From assembly GCA_938008535.1 (NCBI GenBank), contig CALLKF010000116.1:14405-78404 (forward strand): a DNA stretch of 64,000 nt, in the 5' to 3' direction. Shown piece by piece: positions 15,516 to 24,902 of the stretch (the stretch's first letter is position 1; every line of letters starts with the position of its first letter). The stretch is from an uncultured Saprospirales bacterium. GTDB lineage: Bacteria > Bacteroidota > Bacteroidia > Chitinophagales > JADIYW01. The translations under genes and the position numbers were made by a program. Under the pieces are notes generated by a model that was not told where the DNA came from, did no database searches, and saw only the letters and a list, made by a program, of their open reading frames with translations.

Positions 15516-15559
15516 AGGAATATTTTTATAGAAGTGAAAATGTAAAAACAGTTAATCAA

Positions 15560-16282
15560 CTATTTTGTTTTCACTTTCATGGGAACATTATAGCTGGCCA
15601 ACAATACTTTTACTGCATCCATTAACTGTTTAACTTTTAAAGAATCAGTACCGTTATAAAATCCACGAATTTGCCCTTCTTTATCTATGATAGCAATTTT
15701 CTCGTCATGAATAAAATCTGTCGGTCCACCATCACCTTGTGTTGCAGTAATAAAATAGCCATTGCGTGCCATTTTATAAATTTCCATCTTATCACCAGTT
15801 AATAAAAACCAATTTTTAGAACTGATATTATTATCAACAGCGTATTGAAATAATTGTTTTACAGAATCTGTTTCAGGATCTACTGTATGTGATAAAATTT
15901 GAACGTCTGGTTCATCATTAAACTCTTCTTGCACTTTTTTCATATTTTTATGCATATCAATACAAATGGTCTTACAAGTTGTAAAAAAGAAATCTACCAG
16001 TAAAATTTTACCACGCACACTATCTTTAGTAATTGTATCGCCTAATTGATTTATAAATTTGAAATCTGGAATATGGAAATATGCTGTATCTACAAACTTC
16101 CTTCCTTTTGAATCTTCATTTTCAAAAGGACTTCTAGGTCCATAAATAGGTAAAACATGCTGCGTATCGAGCTTAGGTGCATCTTTATGTAAACGCATAA
16201 AGACCAACAAAAAAATTACTGGAAAAACAAACAAAAGTAGAATGGATAAAAAAAACGGTCTGTTATTTTTGGAAGAATTCAT
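15560..16282 (-). CDS. SCO1/SenC copper chaperone
   Basis: Delivers copper or reduces cysteines for the CuA site of oxidase subunit II. The 240-residue protein has an N-terminal anchor (FFLSILLLFVFPVIFLLVFM), then a thioredoxin-like domain with the copper-binding C103-x3-C107 pair (FFFTTCKTIC) and the distal ligand H192 (DFIHDEKIAIID). The signature is complete. It lies between oxidase subunit IV and DUF420. Confidence 0.95.
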   Translation of the reverse strand: MNSSKNNRPFFLSILLLFVFPVIFLLVFMRLHKDAPKLDTQHVLPIYGPRSPFENEDSKGRKFVDTAYFHIPDFKFINQLGDTITKDSVRGKILLVDFFFTTCKTICIDMHKNMKKVQEEFNDEPDVQILSHTVDPETDSVKQLFQYAVDNNISSKNWFLLTGDKMEIYKMARNGYFITATQGDGGPTDFIHDEKIAIIDKEGQIRGFYNGTDSLKVKQLMDAVKVLLASYNVPMKVKTK

Positions 16283-16300
16283 TAGTATTTAATTACTAGA

Positions 16301-16633
16301 TTACTTTATTAGGTAAAGTAATTTGTGTAAATAATTACCTTCAACACCAAATGCAATAATTGCCCAAAGAAGAAAAAATAAAGGCAATCCAAGTGACAAC
16401 ATAAAAACACGTTTTTCATATTTTAGGTGCATAAATTCACCAATAATAAAAAATGCTTTTGCAATAGATGCGATTGCATAAAATGGATTCATAATCCACT
16501 TTGGCAAATGTGGTCCGAGTATCAAAGCTGCTGCCACTTCTACTACTGTAACTATTGATAAAATAACAGTTACTTTCCAAACACCAGCTACTTGTGCTTT
16601 ATACTCTTCTTCTGTTAATTGATGATCGCTCAT
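16301..16633 (-). CDS. Cytochrome c oxidase subunit IV family protein
   Basis: 110 residues, three membrane helices (about 20-40, 47-67 and 77-98), with HLKYEKR on the loop between helices two and three. This is the CtaF/CyoD-like pattern of bacterial subunit IV. It follows subunit III by 48 bp in the operon. Confidence 0.88.
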   Translation of the reverse strand: MSDHQLTEEEYKAQVAGVWKVTVILSIVTVVEVAAALILGPHLPKWIMNPFYAIASIAKAFFIIGEFMHLKYEKRVFMLSLGLPLFFLLWAIIAFGVEGNYLHKLLYLIK

Positions 16634-16681
16634 GATATATTTTAATTAGATTTTTATTGAATTGGTTATTAATGAATTTTA

Positions 16682-17437
16682 TTACATTAAGTAAAAAGCT
16701 AAGAATACGAATACCCAAACTAAATCTACAAAGTGCCAGTACAAACCTAATTTTTCAATCATTTCATAGTGCCCACGTTTCTCAAAAGTACCATTAGCTG
16801 TTGCAAAGAAACCCCAAATATTTAAGCAAACACCAGTAAATACGTGGAATCCGTGAAAACCTGTGATACCAAAAAACAAAGCACCAAAAGCAACTGGACC
16901 AGGTGAAAACATAGGTTTTCCTTGTTCGTGTATATTCCAAAGTGTTGTTAAACCATCTTTACCTTCATAAAAAACATTATAAAACGGACGCATACCTTCA
17001 GCTAACAAATGTTGCCATTCCCAAGCTTGACAACCTAAAAATGCAGCACCACCTAAAATTCCCCAAAACATCCAATACATTACACCATTTTTATTCATTC
17101 TATGTCCTTCTTGTACTGCACGTACAACAAAAACTGAACTCATAATCAAAATAAATGTCATGATGGAAACGAAACCCATTGGAATTTTATGGTGGCCCAT
17201 AAAAGGCATTGCATTAAAAACATCATTTGGATTTGGCCACCATTTGTGCCCCAATCTTAAGCATGCATATGCTATTAAGAATGCTGAAAATGTAAATGCA
17301 TCAGACAATAAGAAATACCACATCATGGTTTTTCCGTAGCTAATATTCATCGGTGACTTTTCACCACCTTCACCATTATCAGGCGTTGGTAATTGATGTG
17401 CTGTATGATGCTCTTTTATTTCTAAAACTTCTGCCAT
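16682..17437 (-). CDS. ctaE: Cytochrome c oxidase subunit III
   Basis: 251 residues, a heme-copper oxidase subunit III with a cytoplasmic N-terminal extension. The family signatures GFHGFHVFTGV and GLYWHFVDLVWVFVFLAFYL are present. It is one of two adjacent subunit III-like genes. The start at 17437 follows the previous gene by 18 bp. Confidence 0.94.
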   Translation of the reverse strand: MAEVLEIKEHHTAHQLPTPDNGEGGEKSPMNISYGKTMMWYFLLSDAFTFSAFLIAYACLRLGHKWWPNPNDVFNAMPFMGHHKIPMGFVSIMTFILIMSSVFVVRAVQEGHRMNKNGVMYWMFWGILGGAAFLGCQAWEWQHLLAEGMRPFYNVFYEGKDGLTTLWNIHEQGKPMFSPGPVAFGALFFGITGFHGFHVFTGVCLNIWGFFATANGTFEKRGHYEMIEKLGLYWHFVDLVWVFVFLAFYLM

Positions 17438-17455
17438 TGGTTGAGCTTTATTCGA

Positions 17456-18091
17456 TTAATGATTTAAATTTAAAGATAGAAAAATAAATAAATACAACCA
17501 CAACAAACCCATAAAATGCCAATACATAGACAATAGATCAGTTCTAATTGCAAATTTTCCTTTTTGTGAATTTTCTAATTCTGAAATAATATCGTTGCTT
17601 GTTGGTTGACGTAACTTAAATAGCGAACGAGTAGTTGCGACTATCATGAAAAGTAATCCACAAAAAACATGTAATGCATGAAATGCTGTAATTACATAAA
17701 AGAATGGACCCGCTGGATTTGGATTATAGGATAAATAAATACCTTGATTTGTTAATTGAGTCCAACCTGTCACTTGAAAAACACAAAATAATATACCTAA
17801 AAATGTAGTCGTAAATAATCCAGCTGCTGACATTATCTTATTTCCTTTTTTATTAGAAATATGTGCAACTATTAGAGACATACTGCTTAACATTATCATT
17901 AAGGTTGAAACGTTGAAAATTGATGGCATTGTGAATGCTGACCACGCGCCACCTGCGCCTTTACGCACAATAAATGCACTTGTAAAACCACCAAATGTCA
18001 TCATAATAGAAACAATTGCCATCCACATAGTGAAACGTTGTGCACCTTGGTTGCCAAATTTTGTCTTATTATATGTTACAGTCAAACTCAT
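17456..18091 (-). CDS. Cytochrome c oxidase subunit III-like protein (short form)
   Basis: 211 residues with about five membrane helices. It retains FHALHVFCGLLFMI and MYWHFMGLLWLYLFIF, the subunit III signatures, but lacks the long N-terminus of its neighbour. Paired CoxC-like genes are common in Bacteroidota Act/oxidase clusters. Its ATG overlaps the stop of the heme O synthase gene by one base (TAATG at 18089-18093). Confidence 0.92.
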   Translation of the reverse strand: MSLTVTYNKTKFGNQGAQRFTMWMAIVSIMMTFGGFTSAFIVRKGAGGAWSAFTMPSIFNVSTLMIMLSSMSLIVAHISNKKGNKIMSAAGLFTTTFLGILFCVFQVTGWTQLTNQGIYLSYNPNPAGPFFYVITAFHALHVFCGLLFMIVATTRSLFKLRQPTSNDIISELENSQKGKFAIRTDLLSMYWHFMGLLWLYLFIFLSLNLNH

Positions 18092-18996
18092 TAAATTTTA
18101 TCTAATACTAATGCTAAAAAAACAACTGGCAAATAAATAAAGGAAGCAAACATAAGTTTTCTTGCACTTTTATCTGACAAATCAGTTGCTAACTGAATAC
18201 CTGCACTTAGAAAATATATTCCAGCAATTAAGGATACAATTAAAGAAGCAATTCCTGAAATATTTAATATAAATGGCAAAGCACTAACTGCTAATAAGCC
18301 AATTAAATATGGAATATTTTGCAGAGCTGTATTACGAGTTTTGCCTTCATTTGATGGCAATAAAAAATAGCCAGCTTTTTTATAGTCTTCATCTAATAAC
18401 CATGCGATAGACCAAAAATGTGGTATTTGCCAAAAGAATTGAATAGTAAATAAAACAATACCAATGGTACCAATGGTACCAGAAGCAGCTGTGTAACCAA
18501 TTAACAATGGAATAGAACCAGGAATCGCTCCGATAAATACTGAAACAGGACTTATTCTTTTAAATGGTGTGTATATGAAAGCGTACGAAATCAATGCTAA
18601 TGCACCTAATAAACCACTTAAAGTATTAAAATAAAACGCTAAAATAAGAATACCACTTACACCAGTAATACCTGCTACAATATATGCTTCAACTAGTTTC
18701 ATTCTTCCAGCTGGTAATGGACGATTTTGTGTTCTTGTCATCAATTTATCTAAATCTTTTTCAATAATTTGATTTACTGTATTAGAAGATGCAGTTACTA
18801 AAAATCCTCCGAGGAATAAAAAAAATACATTTGACCAAATTATTGCTGCATCTATTGTCAATAGATAAGACATAATAGCTGAAAAAACAACTAATAATGA
18901 AAGTCTTAACTTTGTCAATTCCATAATATCTTTCAACTTTAGTGAAAGAACTTTAAAGAAAGACAACTGACTATTATTTACAACTTTTGTATTCAT
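18091..18996 (-). CDS. ctaB: Protoheme IX farnesyltransferase (heme O synthase)
   Basis: UbiA-family membrane prenyltransferase that converts heme B to heme O for the oxidase. The 301-residue protein has about nine helices, the Asp-rich prenyl-diphosphate site NQIIEKDLDKLMTRTQNRPL, and a second acidic site in WLLDEDYKKAGYFLLP. Heme A synthase (ctaA), required if the oxidase is a true aa3 type, is not in the window. Confidence 0.96.
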   Translation of the reverse strand: MNTKVVNNSQLSFFKVLSLKLKDIMELTKLRLSLLVVFSAIMSYLLTIDAAIIWSNVFFLFLGGFLVTASSNTVNQIIEKDLDKLMTRTQNRPLPAGRMKLVEAYIVAGITGVSGILILAFYFNTLSGLLGALALISYAFIYTPFKRISPVSVFIGAIPGSIPLLIGYTAASGTIGTIGIVLFTIQFFWQIPHFWSIAWLLDEDYKKAGYFLLPSNEGKTRNTALQNIPYLIGLLAVSALPFILNISGIASLIVSLIAGIYFLSAGIQLATDLSDKSARKLMFASFIYLPVVFLALVLDKI

Positions 18997-19020
18997 TTTA
19001 GATAGTATACTTTTAATCTT

Positions 19021-20838
19021 TTAATGGTCTGCTTCTGTTTTTTCTTTATCTGTTAGCGGAACATTTTGTGGAATAAAGTCAGATTCGTTACCTGGTCTGC
19101 TATAATCGTATGCCCATCTGTGAACTTCTGGAATATCACCATGCCAATTACCGTGAATGCCTTCTACTGGTGAAGTCCATTCTAATGTATTTGCATTCCA
19201 CGGATTTTGAGTTGATTTTTTACCTTTAAAAATACTCCAAAAGAAATTTACTAAAAATAAAAACTGAGCAAAAAACACTATAATAGCAGCAATACTAATT
19301 ACTTTATTCATACCATTGAAAACTGCAAAAATTTCAAAGTTATTATTAGTATAATATCTACGTGGAACACCTGCTAACCCTTGGAAATGCATTGGCCAAA
19401 ATATTAAATAAGAACCAACGAATGTAATTGCAAAATGTATATACGCAAGATTTGTGTTCATCATTCTTCCAAACATACGTGGAAACCAATGATAGATTCC
19501 TGCGAACATACCAAAGAATGCTGCAATACCCATTACAATATGGAAATGTGCTACTACAAAATAGGTGTCATGCAATTGTATGTCAATTGTTGAATTACCT
19601 AACCAAATACCTGTTAAACCTCCTGAAATAAACATTGAAACAAACCCAACAGCAAAAATAAATGGTGGTGTAATATGTAAATTTCCTTTCCAGATAGTAG
19701 TAATCCAGTTAAATACTTTTACAGCAGAAGGAATTGCAATTAATAAGGTAAAAAATGTAAATACAGACCCTAAGAACGGATTAATACCTGCCATAAACAT
19801 ATGGTGAGCCCAAACAATGAAACCTAAAATTGTTATACCTAAGATAGAAAAAATCATTGCTTTGTAACCAAAGATTGGTTTACGAGCATGAACAGCTAGA
19901 ATTTCGGAAACCATACCCATTGCTGGTAAAATAACGATATAAACTTCAGGATGTCCCAAGAACCAAAACAAATGTTGAAATAAGATTGGCGAACCACCAG
20001 CATAAGGTTGAGGAACACCTCCAATTACTATATGTGATAAATAGAAACTTGTTCCTAATGTTCTATCGAATATAAGTAATACTACTCCTGAAACCAATAC
20101 TGGGAACGATAAAATACCTATGATTGCAGTAAAGAAAAGAGCCCAAACAGTTAAAGGCATTTTAAATAAGCTCATACCTTTAGTACGCATATTTAAAATA
20201 GTTGAAACATAATTTAAACCGCCTAATAATGTAGAAACTACGAATAGAACCATCGCTAATAACCAAAGTGACATACCATCACCAGAACCAGGTGATGTTT
20301 GAGGCAAAGCACTTAGTGGTGGATAAATTGTCCAACCTGCAGAAGCTGCACCTGTTGGTAAAAAGATAGATGCAAACATAATAATACCTGAAATAACAAA
20401 GAACCAATAAGATAATGCATTCATTAAAGGAGAAGCCATATCACGTGCACCTATTTGCAATGGAATTAATACGTTTGCGAATGTACCACTCAAACTAGCA
20501 GTTAATACAAAAAACACCATGATGGTACCATGCATAGTAATTAATGAATAGTATGCTTCAGGATTTAATTTTCCATCAGTGTACCATGCGCCAAACATTC
20601 TTTCTAAAAATGGAAAAGTTTCATCAGGCCAACCTAATTGTATACGAAATAAGACAGAAAATAAACCACCGATTACTGCCCAAATCATTCCAGTAATCAA
20701 GAATTGTTTTCCAATAGTTTTGTGGTCTAAACTGAATATATATTTAGAAATAAAAGTTTCTGTATGATGATGACCTCCGTCGTGACCATGTGCAGTTGTA
20801 TGAGCATGTTGTTCGGTTACAGTATGTAAAGTTTCCAT
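19021..20838 (-). CDS. ctaD: Cytochrome c oxidase subunit I
   Basis: 605-residue catalytic subunit of a heme-copper oxidase. About 12 membrane helices carry the heme and CuB ligands, including GHPEVYIVILPAMGM (the His-Tyr cross-link pair of A-type oxidases), a HHMF segment for the CuB histidines, and HDTYFVVAHFHIVMG for the high- and low-spin heme histidines. The N-terminus is His-rich (HTVTEQHAHTTAHGHDGGHH). The downstream gene order ctaB-coxC-coxC-coxD is typical for the phylum. Confidence 0.97.
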   Translation of the reverse strand: METLHTVTEQHAHTTAHGHDGGHHHTETFISKYIFSLDHKTIGKQFLITGMIWAVIGGLFSVLFRIQLGWPDETFPFLERMFGAWYTDGKLNPEAYYSLITMHGTIMVFFVLTASLSGTFANVLIPLQIGARDMASPLMNALSYWFFVISGIIMFASIFLPTGAASAGWTIYPPLSALPQTSPGSGDGMSLWLLAMVLFVVSTLLGGLNYVSTILNMRTKGMSLFKMPLTVWALFFTAIIGILSFPVLVSGVVLLIFDRTLGTSFYLSHIVIGGVPQPYAGGSPILFQHLFWFLGHPEVYIVILPAMGMVSEILAVHARKPIFGYKAMIFSILGITILGFIVWAHHMFMAGINPFLGSVFTFFTLLIAIPSAVKVFNWITTIWKGNLHITPPFIFAVGFVSMFISGGLTGIWLGNSTIDIQLHDTYFVVAHFHIVMGIAAFFGMFAGIYHWFPRMFGRMMNTNLAYIHFAITFVGSYLIFWPMHFQGLAGVPRRYYTNNNFEIFAVFNGMNKVISIAAIIVFFAQFLFLVNFFWSIFKGKKSTQNPWNANTLEWTSPVEGIHGNWHGDIPEVHRWAYDYSRPGNESDFIPQNVPLTDKEKTEADH

Positions 20839-20869
20839 ATAAAGGATTTTGAGTGCTTAATTTTTAAAA

Positions 20870-22396
20870 TTATTTTTTTGTAACTCTGATATCAATTCTT
20901 CTATTTTGCTGACGACCTGCATCAGAATTATTAGAAGCAACTGGATATTGTTCGCCATAACCTTCTGATTTTAATCTTGAAGAAGCTATACCTAATTTTA
21001 CCAATTCATTCATAACCATGCTTGCTCTATCAGCAGAAAGTTTTTGATTAGATTCTGGCTTACCTACATTATCTGTGTATCCACCTAATTTAATTTCAAC
21101 TGAAGGAAATGCTTTTAATATTTCTGCAACATTTTTTAATTGTTGCTGAGAAGATGGAATCAAAGTTGCTTTTCCATTTTCAAATAATAATCTATCAAAA
21201 GAAAACCATAGGTCTTTAGAAATAGCTTTATCACTTTTAATAAACTCAATCAACTTTTCTTCTACACCAGCTGCTTTTGCGCCTTCTAATTCAAACCCAT
21301 TTGATAATTTTTGAGTGAAACCACTTACATTTTCGACACTAACTACAGGTTCGCCTTCTGCCACTTTACCAGCACTTTCTTGAGGAATAGAACTGCTATT
21401 TACTTTATAAGTTCCTTCATCCATTGCAGGTTTTACGACAGTTTGGTAATATGATTTTTGTTCATCAGACCATTTTTGATATTCAGGTAATTCCAATACT
21501 CGAACTTTCTTTTGCATATTGTAATGACCAGAACCACATAATTTGTTACATGCTAACACATATTCATAATTTGGATTTTTAGTAATTACTTTCATCTCAG
21601 CAGAAGTGATAGTTGGTTTAAACCAAAATGATGTTGGCACACCTGGAACTGCATCCATCATTATACGCATTTGAGGTAAAAAGAAATCATGAATAACATC
21701 CAATGCTCCAATATTTGCATATACTGTTTTTCCTTTAGGTAAAACTAAATCATCAGCTATAAAATCATCATGGCTCGCTGGATCATTCCAATCTATACCT
21801 AATTCGTTATCACCATTTACTAATGTAAAATCACGTTTTCCTAATTTTCCATCTTTACCAGGATAACGCAAAATCCATGCGAATTGTTTTCCTGTTACTT
21901 CAACTTCTACTACATCTCTAGGACGACCTTTAAATACATTAAAAATTGTGTACCATCTCCAAATACCTACACCTATTAATACCGTCAAGACAATTGCTGG
22001 AATAACAGTCCAAACAACTTCTAAAGTGTTATTATGTGGATAGAAATATGCTTTTCTATCTGATTTGAAATGATATTTGTATACAAACCAAAATAGAATT
22101 GCTTGTGTGATAACAAAAACTACTCCTGTAATGATTAATGTTACAGTGATTAATTGTTGAACCCAAACACCTTCTTGAGATGCTGGTTGAGGTAGAATCA
22201 TATCTTTATAAAAATATGAGGATACTAATGAGTAAATTAATATTCCAAAACCTATAACAGACAAAAACAAAGCACCTTTACTGTGATCTTCCTGTTCACC
22301 AACTTTCAATTCCTTTATAAGGTCTGATGCTTTTCCTATCTGCACTACTACAATGTACAGCAATATAATCGTCAGAATTCCTAATAATATAGACAT
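20870..22396 (-). CDS. ctaC: Cytochrome c oxidase subunit II fused to an OmpA-like peptidoglycan-binding domain
   Basis: 508 residues. It has an extra N-terminal helix (about 3-21), further membrane helices at 42-62, 81-105 and 128-147, then a cupredoxin domain with a complete CuA site: H236, C283, C287, H291 and M294. A linker (about 310-395) leads to a C-terminal OmpA/MotB domain (about 395-508) with GGYTDNVGKPESNQKLSADR and the GRQQNRRIDIRV ending, which contains the aspartate and arginine used to bind diaminopimelate in OmpA domains. Both soluble domains would face the periplasm, so the oxidase may be tethered to the cell wall. There is no heme c motif. Confidence 0.95.
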   Translation of the reverse strand: MSILLGILTIILLYIVVVQIGKASDLIKELKVGEQEDHSKGALFLSVIGFGILIYSLVSSYFYKDMILPQPASQEGVWVQQLITVTLIITGVVFVITQAILFWFVYKYHFKSDRKAYFYPHNNTLEVVWTVIPAIVLTVLIGVGIWRWYTIFNVFKGRPRDVVEVEVTGKQFAWILRYPGKDGKLGKRDFTLVNGDNELGIDWNDPASHDDFIADDLVLPKGKTVYANIGALDVIHDFFLPQMRIMMDAVPGVPTSFWFKPTITSAEMKVITKNPNYEYVLACNKLCGSGHYNMQKKVRVLELPEYQKWSDEQKSYYQTVVKPAMDEGTYKVNSSSIPQESAGKVAEGEPVVSVENVSGFTQKLSNGFELEGAKAAGVEEKLIEFIKSDKAISKDLWFSFDRLLFENGKATLIPSSQQQLKNVAEILKAFPSVEIKLGGYTDNVGKPESNQKLSADRASMVMNELVKLGIASSRLKSEGYGEQYPVASNNSDAGRQQNRRIDIRVTKK

Positions 22397-22409
22397 GTTT
22401 CTTTAATTT

Positions 22410-23729
22410 TTAGATATGATGCTTATAACTTTCTTTTACATAAGGATGTGTACTTGATTCTAAATCTTTTATTTTAGATAACATCGTGAGTACTAAGTAA
22501 CCAAATATACTTCCAATCATTAATAATAAACCAATACTTACAATTCCAAAACCATCTTTAGGCAATAACATTGGGCAATTCATTAAGAAAAACCATGCAA
22601 ATTGTCCAAAAATAATAATAAATGCTGCAATTAATGTAGCTGTTCTACTTCTCTTAGAATTACGTTTCATTAGAATAAAGAAAGGTAAAACAAAATTGCA
22701 AATAATGGCAAAGTGGAACAAAAATCCATAGTTATCTGTGTTTCTTCTCAAACGAAAGAACTCAGTTTCTTCTGGAATATTTGCATACCAAATTAGCATG
22801 TATTGTGAAAAGAAAGTATACATCCAAAACACACTAATAGCAAACATTAATTTAGCAACATCGTGTTCATGATTCACATTTACATTTGGCAAATAACCTT
22901 TGCTTTTTAAGAAATGTATAAGGATAATTACTATAGACAACATGGTTACAGCAGCACCAGCCATTGTGTTCCAAGTATACATTGTACTATACCAATGTGG
23001 TTGTATTGACATTGACCAATACCATGTTGCAAATGTATTTATTACGAATGAAATTACTACAATTGAAATAGCTGCAAATAATCTGCTTGATGAAAATAGT
23101 TTTAAAGATGGATTAGTATCCATTTCTGTTAAAGTTTTCCACCATTTATAAACAAGAAACACTGCAGAAACAGCAATAACAATATTAAATGACCAAAACC
23201 AATTCATGCTTAAAAAATCGCCATGTTTAAGAGCTAATAATGCGTCAAAACGTGGATCTTTTGGATCGTATAAATAGTCGTGTGTCCATTCAAAAATATC
23301 ATGTTTAAAGAATATAAACATAGTGAATAGACAAATTAAGAAAAATACAACTGTGGTAGAAATAGCCAGCGGGATTTTTTGGAATGAAACTTGCCAGCCA
23401 CCCCAAGCTATGTTAGTTGCAGATAAAAAAAACAGTGCTGCAATAGCAATATAAAATCCAAAATAAAACAAACTATAAATATTTGCTTTTACTAATAAAC
23501 CTACTGAAGCTTCAGCATGATGTCCATGACCAGCTTCTGCCTCATGTGTATCAGTTGATTCATTGTTGCTACCTTTAGCAACTATTTCCGTTTTAGCAAC
23601 GCTAGTGTGTTCTTCTTTTGTTTTACTGCTACCTGAAAAGAATATGCCTAATACCAATAACAGAACTCCAATTCCGAAAGATATAAACAGCTTTTTCTGA
23701 GTGCTCGAATCAAAAACGTATGTATTCAT
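22410..23729 (-). CDS. actF: Alternative complex III subunit ActF (membrane subunit)
   Basis: 439 residues with about ten membrane helices and a His-rich segment near the N-terminus (AEAGHGHHAEASVG). The signature of the ActF/quinol:cytochrome c oxidoreductase membrane subunit is clear in FKHDIFEWTHDYLYDPKDPR and the context. It forms, with ActC, the membrane part of the quinol-oxidising complex. Confidence 0.93.
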   Translation of the reverse strand: MNTYVFDSSTQKKLFISFGIGVLLLVLGIFFSGSSKTKEEHTSVAKTEIVAKGSNNESTDTHEAEAGHGHHAEASVGLLVKANIYSLFYFGFYIAIAALFFLSATNIAWGGWQVSFQKIPLAISTTVVFFLICLFTMFIFFKHDIFEWTHDYLYDPKDPRFDALLALKHGDFLSMNWFWSFNIVIAVSAVFLVYKWWKTLTEMDTNPSLKLFSSSRLFAAISIVVISFVINTFATWYWSMSIQPHWYSTMYTWNTMAGAAVTMLSIVIILIHFLKSKGYLPNVNVNHEHDVAKLMFAISVFWMYTFFSQYMLIWYANIPEETEFFRLRRNTDNYGFLFHFAIICNFVLPFFILMKRNSKRSRTATLIAAFIIIFGQFAWFFLMNCPMLLPKDGFGIVSIGLLLMIGSIFGYLVLTMLSKIKDLESSTHPYVKESYKHHI

Positions 23730-23742
23730 TGCGAGAGTCTTT

Positions 23743-24339
23743 TTATTTTGTTTTTGTTGAATCTGTTTTCACTGTTTCTGCAACAGGTTTGCTTGCTTCT
23801 TGAAGAGTTTTTACATAACTCAACACTAACCATCTTTCTCTATGGTTTAACTGACTTGCATAAGAACCCATCATATTTTTACCATACATTAAGGTATGAT
23901 ATCTTTGACCATCTGATAATGACAATAATGGTTCATTAAGATAAGATGGTGGTGGTGGAAATTTGTCAATTTGAACTAAATGACCTTGTCCATCGCCTTT
24001 ATCACCATGACATATAGCACAATTAACTGTAAATAAATGTTTTCCTTCAACGCCAATTTCATCTTTTGTAAAAACAAAAGGGTTTGTAATTAAAGTAGCA
24101 GCTTTTATGTATTCAGTATCAGCTAATGGATATAAATATTTCCCACGAGCAATACTTCCTGCAGGTGCTAACTGGTTTGTTTTACCGTCTTTATATATAG
24201 GGTTTGCAGATCCTGCTTCGTAAGGAATTGCATTCACCATATCAGCCATGTATTGTCTTCCAGGTTGTTGAGAACTTCTTATGCAAGAAGAAAACCCAAT
24301 AACAACTGTCAATAGTATGATTAAATATTTTTTTAACAT
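23743..24339 (-). CDS. actE: Alternative complex III subunit ActE (monoheme cytochrome c lipoprotein)
   Basis: 198 residues. The ATG at 24339 is preferred because it starts a lipoprotein signal peptide (MLKKYLIILLTVVIGFSSC); the frame continues upstream to 24381, inside actD. One heme c site, CAICH, lies in the central region, with candidate axial methionines in YGKNMMGSYASQL. It passes electrons from the Act complex onwards. Confidence 0.94.
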   Translation of the reverse strand: MLKKYLIILLTVVIGFSSCIRSSQQPGRQYMADMVNAIPYEAGSANPIYKDGKTNQLAPAGSIARGKYLYPLADTEYIKAATLITNPFVFTKDEIGVEGKHLFTVNCAICHGDKGDGQGHLVQIDKFPPPPSYLNEPLLSLSDGQRYHTLMYGKNMMGSYASQLNHRERWLVLSYVKTLQEASKPVAETVKTDSTKTK

Positions 24340-24343
24340 GATA

Positions 24344-24874
24344 TTATACTTCTTTTTGATAAACTTCAATCGCACCTTCATTTTTTAATAATTCAGAAAC
24401 TGCATTAATATAATTTGAATCTTTGTTTTTGTCTAACTCAAATGTCATAGCAAACAAATGATCTGTTGTTCTTTCATCAATAATTACAGGTTTTTTTCCA
24501 GGCCACAATTTGCATAAATAATAGAAAGAAACGGTCATTCCAATAGCAGCAAAAAGTACAGTATGCTCAAAAGTGATAGGAACATAAGCTAACAAACCCC
24601 AATTAGGCTTACCTCCAAAATCTGTAGGATAGTTAAATTTATTAATGAAAGTTATCATGCTTAGCGCAACTGTTAATCCAGTTGCACCAAAGAAGAAACC
24701 TGCCGTATGTATTCGTGTTGGTTCTAAACCCAATTTGTGTTCTAAACCATGTACTGGAAATGGTGTATAAACATCTGTGATATCATAACCAGCATGACGA
24801 ATATGTTCTACAGCATGCAACAAAACGTCGTCATCATCGAACATTCCTACTAAATATTTTTTTGCTTCGCTCAT
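24344..24874 (-). CDS. actD: Alternative complex III subunit ActD (DUF3341)
   Basis: 176 residues. It is a DUF3341 protein, the ActD subunit: an N-terminal cytoplasmic domain (GMFDDDDVLLHAVEHIRHAG, YTPFPVHGLEHKLGL) followed by two membrane helices (about 56-79 and 98-120). Its role within the complex is structural. It ends only 4 bp before the actE start. Confidence 0.94.
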   Translation of the reverse strand: MSEAKKYLVGMFDDDDVLLHAVEHIRHAGYDITDVYTPFPVHGLEHKLGLEPTRIHTAGFFFGATGLTVALSMITFINKFNYPTDFGGKPNWGLLAYVPITFEHTVLFAAIGMTVSFYYLCKLWPGKKPVIIDERTTDHLFAMTFELDKNKDSNYINAVSELLKNEGAIEVYQKEV

Positions 24875-24902
24875 AATTATTACTAATAATGATTATAAAT
24901 TT

